A DNA stretch of 64,000 nt from Roseomonas sp. AR75 (GCF_005222815.1 NZ_STGB01000006.1:310001-374000), one strand, 5' to 3'; counted from the stretch's first letter, positions 42,309 to 53,715 are shown. Notes: generated by a model from the sequence alone, not told the origin. Program-made: numbers and translations.

Positions 42309-43208
42309 ATGAGACCGCCGCCGAATTCCTCTTCTTCCCGCCTTGGCGACGGGGAAGGGTCCGTGCAGGTCCATGCCGATCCCCTCGCGAAGATCGAAGG
42401 GGCGACCGTCTTCGCCATCTACGGCAAGGGCGGCATCGGCAAGTCGACCACCAGCTCCAACCTCTCGGTGGCCTTCACCAAGCTGGGCAAGCGCGTGCTG
42501 CAGATCGGCTGCGACCCCAAGCACGACAGCACCTTCACCCTGACCGGGAAGATGATCCCGACGGTGATCGACGTGCTGGATTCCGTCGGCTTCCATGCCG
42601 AGGAACTGCGCGCCGAGGACTTCGTGTTCGAAGGCTACAACGGCGTGCTGTGCATCGAGGCCGGCGGGCCACCGGCGGGCACGGGCTGCGGCGGCTATGT
42701 CGTCGGACAGACGGTGAAGCTGCTCAAGGAGCACCACCTGCTCGAAGAAACGGACATCGTCATCTTCGACGTCCTGGGCGACGTGGTCTGCGGCGGCTTT
42801 GCGGCCCCGCTGCTGCACGCCGACCGCGGGCTGATCGTTGCCGCCAACGATTTCGACAGCATCTTCGCGATGAACCGCATCGTCGCCGCCATCAAGGCGA
42901 AGTCGGTGAACTACGGCGTGCGCCTCGGCGGCGTCATCGCCAACCGCTCACGCGACACCGACCAGATCGAGCGGTTCAACGCGGCATCGGGCATGAAGAC
43001 GCTGGCGCATTTCCCCGATCTGGACGTCATCCGGCGCTCGCGGCTGGCGAAGAAGAGCCTGTTCCAGATGGACGACGCGGTGGCGGACGTGAAGGCGGCG
43101 CAGGACGAATATCTCCGCCTCGCGGCCTCCCTTCTCGCCGGTGTGACGCCGTTGGAAGCGGTGCCCCTGAAGGACCGCGAGATCTTCGACCTGCTGGGGT
43201 TCGACTGA
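42309..43208 (+). CDS. bchL: Protochlorophyllide reductase iron protein BchL
   Basis: The 299-residue NifH-like protein has the P-loop GKGGIGKST at 39-47 and the cluster cysteines C127 (GTGCGGYVV) and C161 (DVVCGGF). A dimer carries one 4Fe-4S cluster and delivers electrons to BchNB with ATP hydrolysis. An in-frame TTG at 42297, overlapping the bchH stop, could be an alternative start adding four residues. The stop overlaps the bchM ATG. Confidence 0.97.
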   Translation: MRPPPNSSSSRLGDGEGSVQVHADPLAKIEGATVFAIYGKGGIGKSTTSSNLSVAFTKLGKRVLQIGCDPKHDSTFTLTGKMIPTVIDVLDSVGFHAEELRAEDFVFEGYNGVLCIEAGGPPAGTGCGGYVVGQTVKLLKEHHLLEETDIVIFDVLGDVVCGGFAAPLLHADRGLIVAANDFDSIFAMNRIVAAIKAKSVNYGVRLGGVIANRSRDTDQIERFNAASGMKTLAHFPDLDVIRRSRLAKKSLFQMDDAVADVKAAQDEYLRLAASLLAGVTPLEAVPLKDREIFDLLGFD

Positions 43209-43909
43209 TGCCGACCCTGACCTACCAGGCCCGCCGCGGCGAGCTGCACGAGTATTTCGACCGCACAGCGATGCGGGCGTGGGAGCGGCTGACGTCGGAT
43301 GCGCCGGTCAGCGGCATCCGCGCCACCGTGCGCGCCGGCCGCGACGCGATGCGCGGCACGTTGCTGTCATGGCTGCCGGCCGACCTGCAAGGTCTTCGGC
43401 TGCTGGACGCCGGCTGCGGCACCGGCGCACTGGCGATCGAGGCGGCGCAGCGCGGTGCGGACGTCGTCGCGGTGGACATCGCCCCGGCGCTGGTGCAACT
43501 GGCGCGCAACCGTGCGGCGGCCGCCGGCGTGGCGGAGCGCATCGTCTTCGGCGAAGGCGACATGCTCGATCCCGCACATGGCCGCTTCGACCACGTCGTC
43601 GCGATGGACAGCCTGATCCACTACCGGCCCGAGGACACGGTGCGCGTGCTGGCAGGGCTGGCCGCGCGCACGACCAGGTCAATGCTGTTCACCTTCGCGC
43701 CGCGCACGCCGCTGCTGGCGGCGATGCATGCCGCTGGCCGGTTTTTCCCGCGCGGAGACCGCGCACCCTCCATCGTGCCTGTCGCTGAAGCCGGCCTGCG
43801 CCGCCTGATCGCGGGCGAGCCTGCCATGGAGGGCTGGGCCCCCGGGCGCGACCGGCGCATCGCTTCGGGCTTCTATACCTCCCATGCGCTGGAGCTCGTC
43901 CGGCGATGA
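43208..43909 (+). CDS. bchM: Mg-protoporphyrin IX O-methyltransferase
   Basis: The 233-residue protein is a class I SAM methyltransferase with the motif LLDAGCGTGALAIEAA at residue 64 onwards and the BchM opening YFDRTAMRAWERLTSDAPVS. It methylates the C13 propionate of Mg-protoporphyrin IX, the substrate then used by the cyclases AcsF and BchE. It shares bases with both neighbours: TGATG with bchL and ATGA with lhaA. Confidence 0.97.
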   Translation: MPTLTYQARRGELHEYFDRTAMRAWERLTSDAPVSGIRATVRAGRDAMRGTLLSWLPADLQGLRLLDAGCGTGALAIEAAQRGADVVAVDIAPALVQLARNRAAAAGVAERIVFGEGDMLDPAHGRFDHVVAMDSLIHYRPEDTVRVLAGLAARTTRSMLFTFAPRTPLLAAMHAAGRFFPRGDRAPSIVPVAEAGLRRLIAGEPAMEGWAPGRDRRIASGFYTSHALELVRR

Positions 43910-45342
43910 ACCGCTTCGAGGCGAAGCTGGCGCGCATCTGGACGAAGGTCGGCAGCGAGATGCTGCCCTTCGCCGATGCCGTCTCGGCCGAGCTTCCGTG
44001 GTCGCGGCTGCTGCGCCTCTCGCTGTTCCAGCTCTCCTGCGGCATGATGGCGGTGCTGCTGATCGGCACGCTGAATCGCGTGATGATCGTGGAGCTGGCG
44101 GTCCCGGCGAGCATTGTCGCCACGATGCTGGCGCTGCCGCTGGTCTTCGCGCCCCTGCGCGCGCTGATCGGGTTCAAGTCGGACACCTACCGATCCGTGC
44201 TCGGCTGGCGCCGTGTGCCCTATATCTGGTTCGGCAGCATCGCTCAGTTCTCCGGCCTCGCCATGATGCCCTTCGCGCTGATCGTGCTCTCGGGCGACAC
44301 CTGGGCGCCGCCCTGGGCGGGGCAGCTTGCCGCGGCCATCGCCTTCCTGTGCGTGGGTGCGGGCATGCACACAGTGCAGACCGTCGGCCTTGCGCTGGCC
44401 TGCGACCTGTCGCCGCGGAAGGCGCAGCCGAATGTCGTCGCCGTGCTGTCCCTGATGCTGCTGCTGGGCATGGTGGTCTCGGCGGTGCTGTTCGGCCTGC
44501 TGCTCTCGGATTTCAGCCAGCTGCGCCTGATCCAGGTGATCCAGGGCTGCGCCGCGGCGACGCTCGTCATCAACTTCATCGCCATGTGGAAGCAGGAGCC
44601 GCGCAACCCCGAGCGGACCAAGGGCATGGAGGAAGGCGACGCCGGCTTCGCGGAGAGTCTGCGGCAGTTGCGTGCCACGGGACCCTGGGGGCGGCGTCTC
44701 CTGGCGGCGGGGCTCGGCTTCGCCGGCTTCGCGATGCAGGACGTGCTGCTCGAGCCCTTCGGCGGCGAGATCCTCGGCCTGGGCGTCGGGGCTACCACGG
44801 GGCTCACGGCCCTGCTCGCCGGCGGCAGCGCCATCGGCTTCGTCGCGGCCGCTCGCTGGCTGGGACGCGGCGCTGATGCCCATCGGCTGGCCGCCTATGG
44901 CGCGCTGGTCGGCGCCTTCGCCTTCGGCCTCGTCGTCGTCTCCGCGCCGCTTCTCTCGATCCCGGCCTTCGCCCTGGGCGCGCTGGCGATCGGCCTCGGC
45001 GGCGGGCTCTTCGCCCACGCCACCTTGACCTCCTGCATGCGCTTCGCGCCGTCGAACCAGATCGGCCTCGCGCTCGGCGTCTGGGGGGCGGTGCAGGCCA
45101 CCACCGCGGGCCTTGCGATCGCAACCGGCGGCATCCTGCGCGACGTGCTGAACGGCCTCGCCCTGACGGGCGCGCTGGGCGACGCGATGGCCGGGCCGGC
45201 CACCGGCTACCTGGCGGTGTACGGCATCGAGATCGTGCTTCTCTTCCTCACCGTGGCCGTCTTCGGTCCGCTCGTGCGTGGCACGGGCGCGCCGATGCGG
45301 TCGCAACCTGGATCCGGCCTTGCCGGGTCCGCCCAGATCTGA
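43906..45342 (+). CDS. lhaA: Light-harvesting 1 assembly factor LhaA (PucC family)
   Basis: The 478-residue membrane protein has about 12 helices and the motifs GTLNRVMIVELAVPASIVAT, GWRRVPYIWFGSIAQFSGLA and AMQDVLLEPFGGEILGLGV. LhaA lies between bchM and puhA in most phototrophic alpha- and betaproteobacteria and assists LH1 assembly around the reaction centre. It is the paralogue of the gene at 30266. Confidence 0.95.
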   Translation: MNRFEAKLARIWTKVGSEMLPFADAVSAELPWSRLLRLSLFQLSCGMMAVLLIGTLNRVMIVELAVPASIVATMLALPLVFAPLRALIGFKSDTYRSVLGWRRVPYIWFGSIAQFSGLAMMPFALIVLSGDTWAPPWAGQLAAAIAFLCVGAGMHTVQTVGLALACDLSPRKAQPNVVAVLSLMLLLGMVVSAVLFGLLLSDFSQLRLIQVIQGCAAATLVINFIAMWKQEPRNPERTKGMEEGDAGFAESLRQLRATGPWGRRLLAAGLGFAGFAMQDVLLEPFGGEILGLGVGATTGLTALLAGGSAIGFVAAARWLGRGADAHRLAAYGALVGAFAFGLVVVSAPLLSIPAFALGALAIGLGGGLFAHATLTSCMRFAPSNQIGLALGVWGAVQATTAGLAIATGGILRDVLNGLALTGALGDAMAGPATGYLAVYGIEIVLLFLTVAVFGPLVRGTGAPMRSQPGSGLAGSAQI

Positions 45343-45362
45343 GGGATCAACGGAGGTCCGCC

Positions 45363-46148
45363 ATGCCCACAGCCCCGACATCGGTCTTCCAGGACCTGGC
45401 TGCGCTATCGCTCTACCTGTTCTTCGCCTTCTTCGCCCTGCTGGTGCTGTGGCTGCACCGGGAAGGCAAGCGGGAGGGCTATCCGCTGATCTCGGATCGC
45501 GTCGGCCATCCGCTGCGCGCGCCCATCGAAGGCTTCCCGGCCACGCCGGAGCCGAAGCGCTTCCGCATGGCGCATGGCCATCACGACGTCCTCGCGCCCG
45601 GCCCGCATGAGGAGCGCGACATGGACCCGCTGATGACGCCCTATGATCCGTTCCCCGGCGCGTCCCAGATCGCGACCGCGGAGCCGATGCAGGCCGGCAT
45701 CGGCGCGGCGTCCTACGCGCTGCGCTCCGACACGCCGGACCTGACCTGGGACACGCAGGAGGCGAAGATCGTCCCGCTGCGTGCCGCGCCGGGCTGGCAC
45801 ATCGCCGAGGGCGACCCTGAGATTCGCGGCCGGCCTGTCTTCGGGCTGGATGGCAAGGTCGCCGGCACCGTGGTGGATCTCTGGGTGGACAAGTCCGAGG
45901 TGCTGCTGCGTTACGTCGAGGTCGAGGTGATCGGCAGCGGCAAGCGCGTGCTGATCCCGCTCGGCCTGGTGCATTGGTGGGGCGACGGCCCGGTGAAGGC
46001 CGATACCGCCACCGGCGCGCAGATCGCCGCAGCGCCGACCACGGCGCATCCCGAGCGCGTGACGCTGCGCGAGGAAGACCGCATCAGCGGCTACTTCGGC
46101 GGCGGCGAGCTCTACGCGACGCCCGAGCGGGTCGAGCCGCTGGCATGA
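45363..46148 (+). CDS. puhA: Photosynthetic reaction centre H subunit
   Basis: The 261-residue protein has a single N-terminal membrane helix (LAALSLYLFFAFFALLVLWL) and then a cytoplasmic beta domain: HREGKREGYPLISDR, PLRAAPGWHIAEGDPEIRG, GKVAGTVVDLWVDKSEVLLR. The H subunit stabilises the L/M core and controls proton access to quinone QB. A GGAGGT ribosome binding site lies 6 bases before the ATG, unlike most tightly overlapped neighbours. Confidence 0.98.
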   Translation: MPTAPTSVFQDLAALSLYLFFAFFALLVLWLHREGKREGYPLISDRVGHPLRAPIEGFPATPEPKRFRMAHGHHDVLAPGPHEERDMDPLMTPYDPFPGASQIATAEPMQAGIGAASYALRSDTPDLTWDTQEAKIVPLRAAPGWHIAEGDPEIRGRPVFGLDGKVAGTVVDLWVDKSEVLLRYVEVEVIGSGKRVLIPLGLVHWWGDGPVKADTATGAQIAAAPTTAHPERVTLREEDRISGYFGGGELYATPERVEPLA

Positions 46149-46819
46149 GCACCGCGCATCGCCCCACCTTCAGCGAGCATGACAGCGAGCCGGTGCCCGG
46201 CCTGCCCGGCCCGCTGCCGCAAGGCGAAGCGATCCTCTGGCAGGGCAGCCCCGGCTGGCGCGGCCTGGCGCGGCGCGCGATGCATCTGCGCGCGCTCGCC
46301 ATCTACTTCGCCATCCTCGGCGCATGGAGCGCCGCGGTGCTGTCCTCGGAAGGCGCGGGCAAGCTCGCCGCCATCCAGGGCATGGGCTTCGTCCTGCTTC
46401 TCGGCACCGTGCCGATCGCGCTGCTCGCGCTCTATGCCTGGGCTTCCGCGCGCAGCACGCTCTACACCATCACGACGCGGCGCATCGTGGTGCGGACCGG
46501 CGTGGCGCTGCCGATGACGATCAACATCCCCTTCGCGGTGATCGGCAGCGCCGGCGTGGCGCAGCATGCGGATGGCACCGGCGACATCCTGCTGCAGGTG
46601 ATGCCGCCGAATCGCATCTCCTGGCTGGCGCTGTGGCCGCATACGCGTTCCTTCCGGGTGCTGCGGCCGCAACCGATGCTGCGCGCCGTGGCGCAGCCCG
46701 ACAGCGTCGCGCAGATCCTCGGTCGCGCGCTGGCTGCCGCGGCGGCGGTGCCGGTGCAGCCCATCGGCGCGCGTGCGCCGGCGAAGGCGGCGGACCGGCC
46801 CGCGGAAGCGATGGCCTGA
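46145..46819 (+). CDS. puhB: Photosynthetic complex assembly protein PuhB
   Basis: The 224-residue protein has an opening GPLPQGEAILWQGSPGWRGL, two or three helices and a PH-like domain with STLYTITTRRIVVRTGVALP. PuhB dimerises and aids reaction centre assembly. The ATGA overlap with puhA shows operon organisation. Confidence 0.95.
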   Translation: MSTAHRPTFSEHDSEPVPGLPGPLPQGEAILWQGSPGWRGLARRAMHLRALAIYFAILGAWSAAVLSSEGAGKLAAIQGMGFVLLLGTVPIALLALYAWASARSTLYTITTRRIVVRTGVALPMTINIPFAVIGSAGVAQHADGTGDILLQVMPPNRISWLALWPHTRSFRVLRPQPMLRAVAQPDSVAQILGRALAAAAAVPVQPIGARAPAKAADRPAEAMA

Positions 46820-46823
46820 CGCC

Positions 46824-47273
46824 ATGGCACAGGCGCTTCCCCGTCCGGCCTTCCTGCCGCGCAGCATGCTGCTGGCCGCTGCGGCGGTGGTCGGCGGCAC
46901 GCTGATCCTGGCGGTGCTCGGTCACAAGGCGCCGGTGAACCCCGCCAGCACCGGCGAGAGGCCGGTCGCCACGCGCGACCTGCGCTTCGCCGATCGCGAC
47001 GACGGGGCTGTGGTGATCACGGATGCGCGCACCGGCGGCGTGATCGAGGTGCTGCCGGGCGGCACCGAGGGCTTCGTGCGCGGCGCGATGCGCGGGCTGG
47101 TGCGGCAGCGGCGCGTGGCGGGGCAGGGAACCGAGCCGCCCTTCCGGCTCAGCACCTGGTCCGACGGACGGATCACGCTGGTGGATACGGCAACAGGCAA
47201 CACGATGGAGCTGCACGCCTTCGGCAGGACCAATGCGGAGGCATTCCTGAAACTCTTGGCAACCGGGGAGTAG
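46824..47273 (+). CDS. puhC: Photosynthetic complex assembly protein PuhC
   Basis: The 149-residue protein has one N-terminal helix (LLAAAAVVGGTLILAVLG) and a periplasmic part with LRFADRDDGAVVITDARTGG and TGNTMELHAFGRTNAEAFLK, typical of PuhC. It helps form the reaction centre/LH1 supercomplex. Confidence 0.93.
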   Translation: MAQALPRPAFLPRSMLLAAAAVVGGTLILAVLGHKAPVNPASTGERPVATRDLRFADRDDGAVVITDARTGGVIEVLPGGTEGFVRGAMRGLVRQRRVAGQGTEPPFRLSTWSDGRITLVDTATGNTMELHAFGRTNAEAFLKLLATGE

Positions 47274-47277
47274 AGCC

Positions 47278-47598
47278 ATGACGGACCACTGGGGAGTGGG
47301 CCGGGCGATCTTCGGCGGAAAGACCGTCGAAGTGCCTTGCACAGTGGAGATCGAGCGGACAGCGGAGTATTTCTTCGCCAACGCCATACCCGAAGGGATC
47401 GAGTTGCGTCCGGGCGACCGCGTGCTGGTGCATGGCACGCCGGATCACGTCGAGTTCGGCGAGAAGCGCGCCTTCGCCACCACGGCGACCGTGTATCTCG
47501 CCGGCCCCATCGAGCGCTTCTGGACCCGCTGGTCCGCGCTGTTCGAGGTGACCGAGCTCTATCACTGCGGCTTCGAGCCGAAGGAGGTCGCGGCATGA
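47278..47598 (+). CDS. Small protein of the puhC-acsF interval, unknown function
   Basis: The 106-residue soluble protein begins MTDHWGVGRAIFGGKTVEVP and includes IELRPGDRVLVHGTPDHVEF and RFWTRWSALFEVTELYHCGF. Its stop overlaps the acsF ATG (ATGA), so it is translated with acsF. I recall comparable small genes in this interval in other phototrophs but no established function; an accessory role for the cyclase or assembly is a guess from position. Confidence 0.75.
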   Translation: MTDHWGVGRAIFGGKTVEVPCTVEIERTAEYFFANAIPEGIELRPGDRVLVHGTPDHVEFGEKRAFATTATVYLAGPIERFWTRWSALFEVTELYHCGFEPKEVAA

Positions 47599-48671
47599 AC
47601 GCGATGACGCCGGCGGGCCGCCCGTCCTCCTCCTCCGAAACGACGAAGATGGCGCTGACCGAGACGGTCCTGTCGCCGCGCTTCTACACCACCGATTTCG
47701 CCGCGATGGACTCGATCAGCGTCGAGCCGGTGCGCGAGCAGTGGGACCGGCTGATGGCGGAGTTCCACGCCGATCCGAACAAGGGCCATTTCATCCGCAC
47801 CGCCGAGTTCGACGAATTCGACATCGAGAGCCTGCCCGTACCGCTGCAGAAGGAGTTCGTCGAGTTCCTCGTCAGCAGCGTCACGGCGGAGTTCTCCGGC
47901 TGCGTGCTCTACGCCGAGATCAAGAAGCGCGTGACCAATCCGGACATGAAGGACCTGTTCGGCGTAATGGCGCGTGACGAGTCGCGCCATGCCGGCTTCA
48001 TCAACGACACGCTGAAGGACATGAAGGTCGGCGTGGACCTGGGCTTCCTGACCCGGGCGAAGAAGTACCACTACTTCCAGCCGAAGTTCATCTTCTACGC
48101 AACCTACCTGTCGGAGAAGATCGGCTACGCCCGCTACATCACCATCTTCCGCCAGTTCGAACGGCATCCGGAGCTGCGCATCCACCCGATCTTCAAGTGG
48201 TTCGAGAAGTGGTGCAACGACGAGTTCCGCCATGGCGAGGCCTTCGCACTGCTGATGCGCGCCAACCCCGACCTGGTGAAGGGCGTGAACCGCTACTGGG
48301 CGCGCTTCTTCCAGCTTGCGGTCTTCGCCACCATGTATGTGCGCGATCACGCACGGCCGGAATTCCACAAGGCGCTGGGGATGGACGCCACCGAATACGA
48401 CATGCGCGTCTTCCGCATCACCGAGGAGATCTGCCGCCAGGTCTTCCCGGACACGCTGGACGTCGACCACCCCGCCTTCCTGCGCAACTTGCAGCGGTTG
48501 AACGGCATCGCGGAGGCGCTGGGCCGCGCCAAGGCGCAGGGCGGCATCCTGGGCAAGGCGAAGCAGGCGGCGCTGTCGACGGCGGCGGCGGCGATCTTCG
48601 CGCGGCTTTACCTGCTGCGTCCGCGCCGCCACGCGCTGCCGGACGACGCCCGCCTGTCGCCGGCCTGGTAG
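47595..48671 (+). CDS. acsF: Aerobic Mg-protoporphyrin IX monomethyl ester cyclase
   Basis: The 358-residue diiron protein has metal ligands in ARDESRHAGFINDTLKD and WCNDEFRHGEAFALLMRANP, the two DE-x-x-H repeats of the family, and KYHYFQPKFIFYATYLSEK. AcsF forms the fifth ring (protochlorophyllide) using O2. Its coexistence with BchE in this cluster gives cyclase activity with and without oxygen. It starts within ATGA of the small preceding gene. Confidence 0.97.
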   Translation: MNAMTPAGRPSSSSETTKMALTETVLSPRFYTTDFAAMDSISVEPVREQWDRLMAEFHADPNKGHFIRTAEFDEFDIESLPVPLQKEFVEFLVSSVTAEFSGCVLYAEIKKRVTNPDMKDLFGVMARDESRHAGFINDTLKDMKVGVDLGFLTRAKKYHYFQPKFIFYATYLSEKIGYARYITIFRQFERHPELRIHPIFKWFEKWCNDEFRHGEAFALLMRANPDLVKGVNRYWARFFQLAVFATMYVRDHARPEFHKALGMDATEYDMRVFRITEEICRQVFPDTLDVDHPAFLRNLQRLNGIAEALGRAKAQGGILGKAKQAALSTAAAAIFARLYLLRPRRHALPDDARLSPAW

Positions 48672-48685
48672 CGAAGGCGCCGCGT

Positions 48686-49480
48686 ATGGCCGAGTTCGGG
48701 CTTCCCGCCCTCTTCACCCTCCTGATCTGGTGGTCGAGCACGGGCTTGATCATCTTCCTGGACGGGCTGCGGCGGGAGACCTTCCGCTGGACGATGCTCG
48801 GCGCCACCACGCTGCTGCTGACCGGCCTGTTCGGCCTGCATGTCCTGGCGCACGACACCAGCGTCACGGCCGCTTGGCTCGGCTTCGTCTGCGGGGTGCT
48901 GTGCTGGGCCTGGATCGAGATCGCCTTCCTCACCGGTGCCGTCACCGGGCCGCGCCGCACCGCCATCCCGCCGGATCTGTCGGGATGGCCGCGGCTGCGT
49001 GCGGCGATCGCCGTGCTGCTGTGGCATGAACTGGCGATCATGGCGCTCGCGGCGGCGATCGTGGCCTTGACATGGGGCGCGCCGAACCAGATCGGAACCT
49101 GGACCTTCCTTGCCTTCTGGGCCATGCGGCAGAGCGCGAAGCTGAACCTCTATCTGGGCGTGCGGAACCTTTCCGAATCCTTCCTTCCGGATCACCTGCG
49201 GTATCTGGAAAGCTATTTCGCGCGCCGTCGGATGAACCTGTTGTTTCCCGTCTCGGTGATTGCGGGGGTGACGGCCGTGGTGATGCTGGCGCTGGCTGCC
49301 ATGGCACCGGACGCCACGCGGCACGAGACGGTGGGGCTCACGCTGCTCGCCACGCTCGTGGTTCTCGGCCTGCTCGAGCACGTGTTCATGGTGCTGCCGG
49401 TGCCGGCCGATGTGCTCTGGCGCTGGGGCCTTGCCTCGCGCACGCGGGAGGGACGGCAGGAACCGTCGAGCGCGGCATGA
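48686..49480 (+). CDS. puhE: Photosynthetic complex assembly protein PuhE (DUF3623)
   Basis: The 264-residue membrane protein has about seven helices and the family segments TGLIIFLDGLRRETFRW, RQSAKLNLYLGVRNLSESFL and YLESYFARRRMNLLFPVSV. PuhE modulates photocomplex levels in Rhodobacter. In this cluster it follows acsF, an order also seen in other aerobic phototrophs. Confidence 0.94.
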   Translation: MAEFGLPALFTLLIWWSSTGLIIFLDGLRRETFRWTMLGATTLLLTGLFGLHVLAHDTSVTAAWLGFVCGVLCWAWIEIAFLTGAVTGPRRTAIPPDLSGWPRLRAAIAVLLWHELAIMALAAAIVALTWGAPNQIGTWTFLAFWAMRQSAKLNLYLGVRNLSESFLPDHLRYLESYFARRRMNLLFPVSVIAGVTAVVMLALAAMAPDATRHETVGLTLLATLVVLGLLEHVFMVLPVPADVLWRWGLASRTREGRQEPSSAA

Positions 49481-49491
49481 CGGCGTCGTGC

Positions 49492-49505
49492 TTGATGCCG
49501 ATCAA
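49492..49505. promoter_or_regulatory. FNR-type box upstream of hemA
   Basis: TTGAT-GCCG-ATCAA is a perfect match to the FNR/FnrL consensus and lies 97 bases before the hemA start. In Rhodobacter sphaeroides hemA is controlled by FnrL through such a box. It implies induction at low oxygen. Confidence 0.75.
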
Positions 49506-49601
49506 GGCCGCTGCGCCCTTCCGCCATCAGATTGCCTGTCGCGCCGCGCCGCCGCGACAGCGCCCGTGCCGCTCGGCGCCGATCCGTCACTGGGGGCCAA
49601 G

Positions 49602-50813
49602 ATGAACTACGAAAGCTTCTTCCGCGGGCAGCTCGACGGCCTCCGGCGCGAAGGGCGCTACCGCGTCTTCGCCGATATCGAGCGGCAGGCCGGCAGCTTT
49701 CCCCGCGCCATCCGCCACGATGGCGGCCGCGCGCGGGAAGTGACGGTCTGGTGCAGCAACGACTATCTCGGCATGGGGCAGCATCCGAAGGTGCTGGCGG
49801 CGATGCATGCGGCGCTCGATCGCTATGGCGCCGGCGCCGGCGGCACGCGCAACATCTCCGGCACGAACCATGAGCATGTCCTGCTGGAGCGTGACCTGGC
49901 CGATCTGCACGGCACGGAATCGGCGCTGCTGTTCAACTCCGGCTACATGTCGAACTGGGCGACGCTGTCCACCCTCGCGGCGCGGATGCCCGGCTGCGTC
50001 ATCGTCTCCGACGAGATGAACCATGCCTCGATGATCGAGGGCATGCGCCATTCCCGGGCCGAGCGGCGCCTGTTCCGCCACAATGACGTCGCGGATCTGC
50101 GCCGCGTCCTGGCCGAATTGCCGGCGGATGCACCGAAGCTGGTCGCCTTCGAATCGGTCTACAGCATGGATGGCGACATCGCGCCGATCGCTGCGATCTG
50201 CGACGCCGCCGATGAGTTCGGCGCGATGACCTTCTGCGACGAGGTCCACGCCACGGGGCTCTATGGCGCGCGCGGCGGCGGCATCACGCAGCGCGATGGC
50301 GTGGCGCACCGCGTCACCGTCATCGAGGGTACGCTGGCCAAGGCCTTCGGCGTGATCGGCGGCTACATCGCCGGGAGCACGGCGATGTGCGATTTCGTCC
50401 GCAGCTTCGCCTCGGGCTTCATCTTCTCCACGGCGCTGCCGCCTGCCGTCGCCGCCGGTGCGCGTGCGGCGATTGCGCATCTGAAGGGCAGCAACGAGGA
50501 GCGTGAGGCACTGCAGGAACGCGCCCGCACGCTGCGCCGGCGGCTGGATGCGATCCAGGTGCCGCATCTCGACAATCCCAGCCACATCGTCCCGGTGATG
50601 GTTTACGACCCGGTGCAGTGCAAGGCGATCAGCGACATCCTTCTGGACCACTACGGTGTGTATGTGCAGCCGATCAATTACCCCACGGTGCCGCGTGGCA
50701 CGGAGCGGCTGCGCATCACGCCCGGCCCGGTGCACAGCGACGCCGACATGGACCATCTGGTCGCGAGCCTGGAGGCGGTTTGGTCGCAGTTCAGCCTGAG
50801 GCGGGCCGCCTGA
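49602..50813 (+). CDS. hemA: 5-aminolevulinate synthase
   Basis: The 403-residue PLP enzyme shows CSNDYLGMGQHPKVL, GAGAGGTRNISGTN, FCDEVHATGLYGARGGG and the cofactor lysine in EGTLAKAFGVIGGY. It condenses glycine and succinyl-CoA to 5-aminolevulinate, the first step of the C4 tetrapyrrole route. An FNR box precedes it, and bchI begins in its stop codon (TGATG), so precursor and chelatase genes share a transcript. Confidence 0.98.
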   Translation: MNYESFFRGQLDGLRREGRYRVFADIERQAGSFPRAIRHDGGRAREVTVWCSNDYLGMGQHPKVLAAMHAALDRYGAGAGGTRNISGTNHEHVLLERDLADLHGTESALLFNSGYMSNWATLSTLAARMPGCVIVSDEMNHASMIEGMRHSRAERRLFRHNDVADLRRVLAELPADAPKLVAFESVYSMDGDIAPIAAICDAADEFGAMTFCDEVHATGLYGARGGGITQRDGVAHRVTVIEGTLAKAFGVIGGYIAGSTAMCDFVRSFASGFIFSTALPPAVAAGARAAIAHLKGSNEEREALQERARTLRRRLDAIQVPHLDNPSHIVPVMVYDPVQCKAISDILLDHYGVYVQPINYPTVPRGTERLRITPGPVHSDADMDHLVASLEAVWSQFSLRRAA

Positions 50814-51930
50814 TGGACGCCGCCGGTTCCCAGGGGAGGGGAGCCGGGCGGGCCGCGGAGGTGCAGGACGACGCCGCGGCAGGTCCGATGCGGTCGCGCA
50901 GGGCAGCGAAGCCCGTCGCGCGGCCGGTGTTTCCGTTCTCCGCCATCGTCGGGCAGGACGAGATGAAGCTCGCCCTGTTGATCGCCGCGGTGGATCCCGC
51001 GCTGGGCGGCGTGCTGGTCTTCGGCGACCGCGGCACGGGCAAGTCCACCACGGTGCGCGCGCTCGCCGCGCTGCTGCCGCCGATGAAGGCGGTGGCGGGC
51101 TGCTCCTTCGCCTGCGATCCCGCGCGCCCCGCGCAGCTCTGCGAGGCCTGCCGCGCCGCCCCGCGGCGCGTGGCGATCACGGTGCCGGTGCCCGTGGTGG
51201 ACCTGCCGCTCGGCGCCACCGAGGATCGCGTGACCGGCGCGCTCGACATCGAACGCGCGCTGGCCGAAGGCGTGAAGGCATTCGAGCCCGGCCTGCTCGC
51301 CCGCGCGCATCGCGGCTTCCTCTACATCGACGAGGTGAACCTGCTGGAGGACCACCTGGTGGACCTTCTGCTGGATGTCGCGGCCTCCGGCGAGAATGTC
51401 GTGGAGCGGGAGGGCATTTCGATCCGCCATCCCGCCCGCTTCGTGCTGATCGGCAGCGGCAACCCGGAGGAAGGCGAGTTGCGCCCGCAGCTCACCGACC
51501 GCTTCGGCCTCGCGGTGGAGGTGCGCACGCCGCAGGACCTGCCGACGCGGATCGAGGTGGTGAAGCGGCGCGATTCCTTCGATCGCGACCCGAAGCGCTT
51601 CTGCGCCGCCTGGGCGAAGGAGGAAGCGGCGACGCGCAAGCGCCTGCTGGCCGCGCGGCGCCTGCTGCCCAAGGTGCGCGTGCCGGAAGCGGCGCTGGAA
51701 GCGGCGACGCGCCTCTGCCTCGCCCTCGGCACCGATGGCCTGCGCGGCGAGCTGACGCTCATGCGTGCCGCGCGCGCGCTCGCGGCGCTCGATGGCGATC
51801 GCGAGGTCACGCTCGATCATCTGCGCCGCATCGCCTCGCCCGCGCTGCGCCACCGCTTGCGGCGCGATCCGCTCGACGAATCCGTTGCCGCGACCCGCGT
51901 GGAGCGTGCGCTCGCGGAAGTGCTGCCGGC

Positions 51931-51934
<4 letters not shown>
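50813..51934 (+). CDS. bchI: Magnesium chelatase ATPase subunit I
   Basis: The 373-residue AAA+ protein has the Walker A GDRGTGKST at 71-79, Walker B in GFLYIDEVNLLEDHLVDLLL and SGNPEEGELRPQLTDRFGL. BchI forms the ATPase ring with BchD and drives Mg insertion by BchH. The first 35 residues are extra and low-complexity; an ATG at 50888 would give a more usual length. Confidence 0.97.
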
Positions 51935-53712
<1,778 letters not shown>

Positions 53713-53715
53713 CCC

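Noticed and set aside
42309..43208. Nitrogenase iron protein (NifH) for bchL, and likewise for bchX at 62114
   Set aside because: Context with bchNB and bchY and the sequence details match the chlorophyll reductase branch; no nif genes are present.
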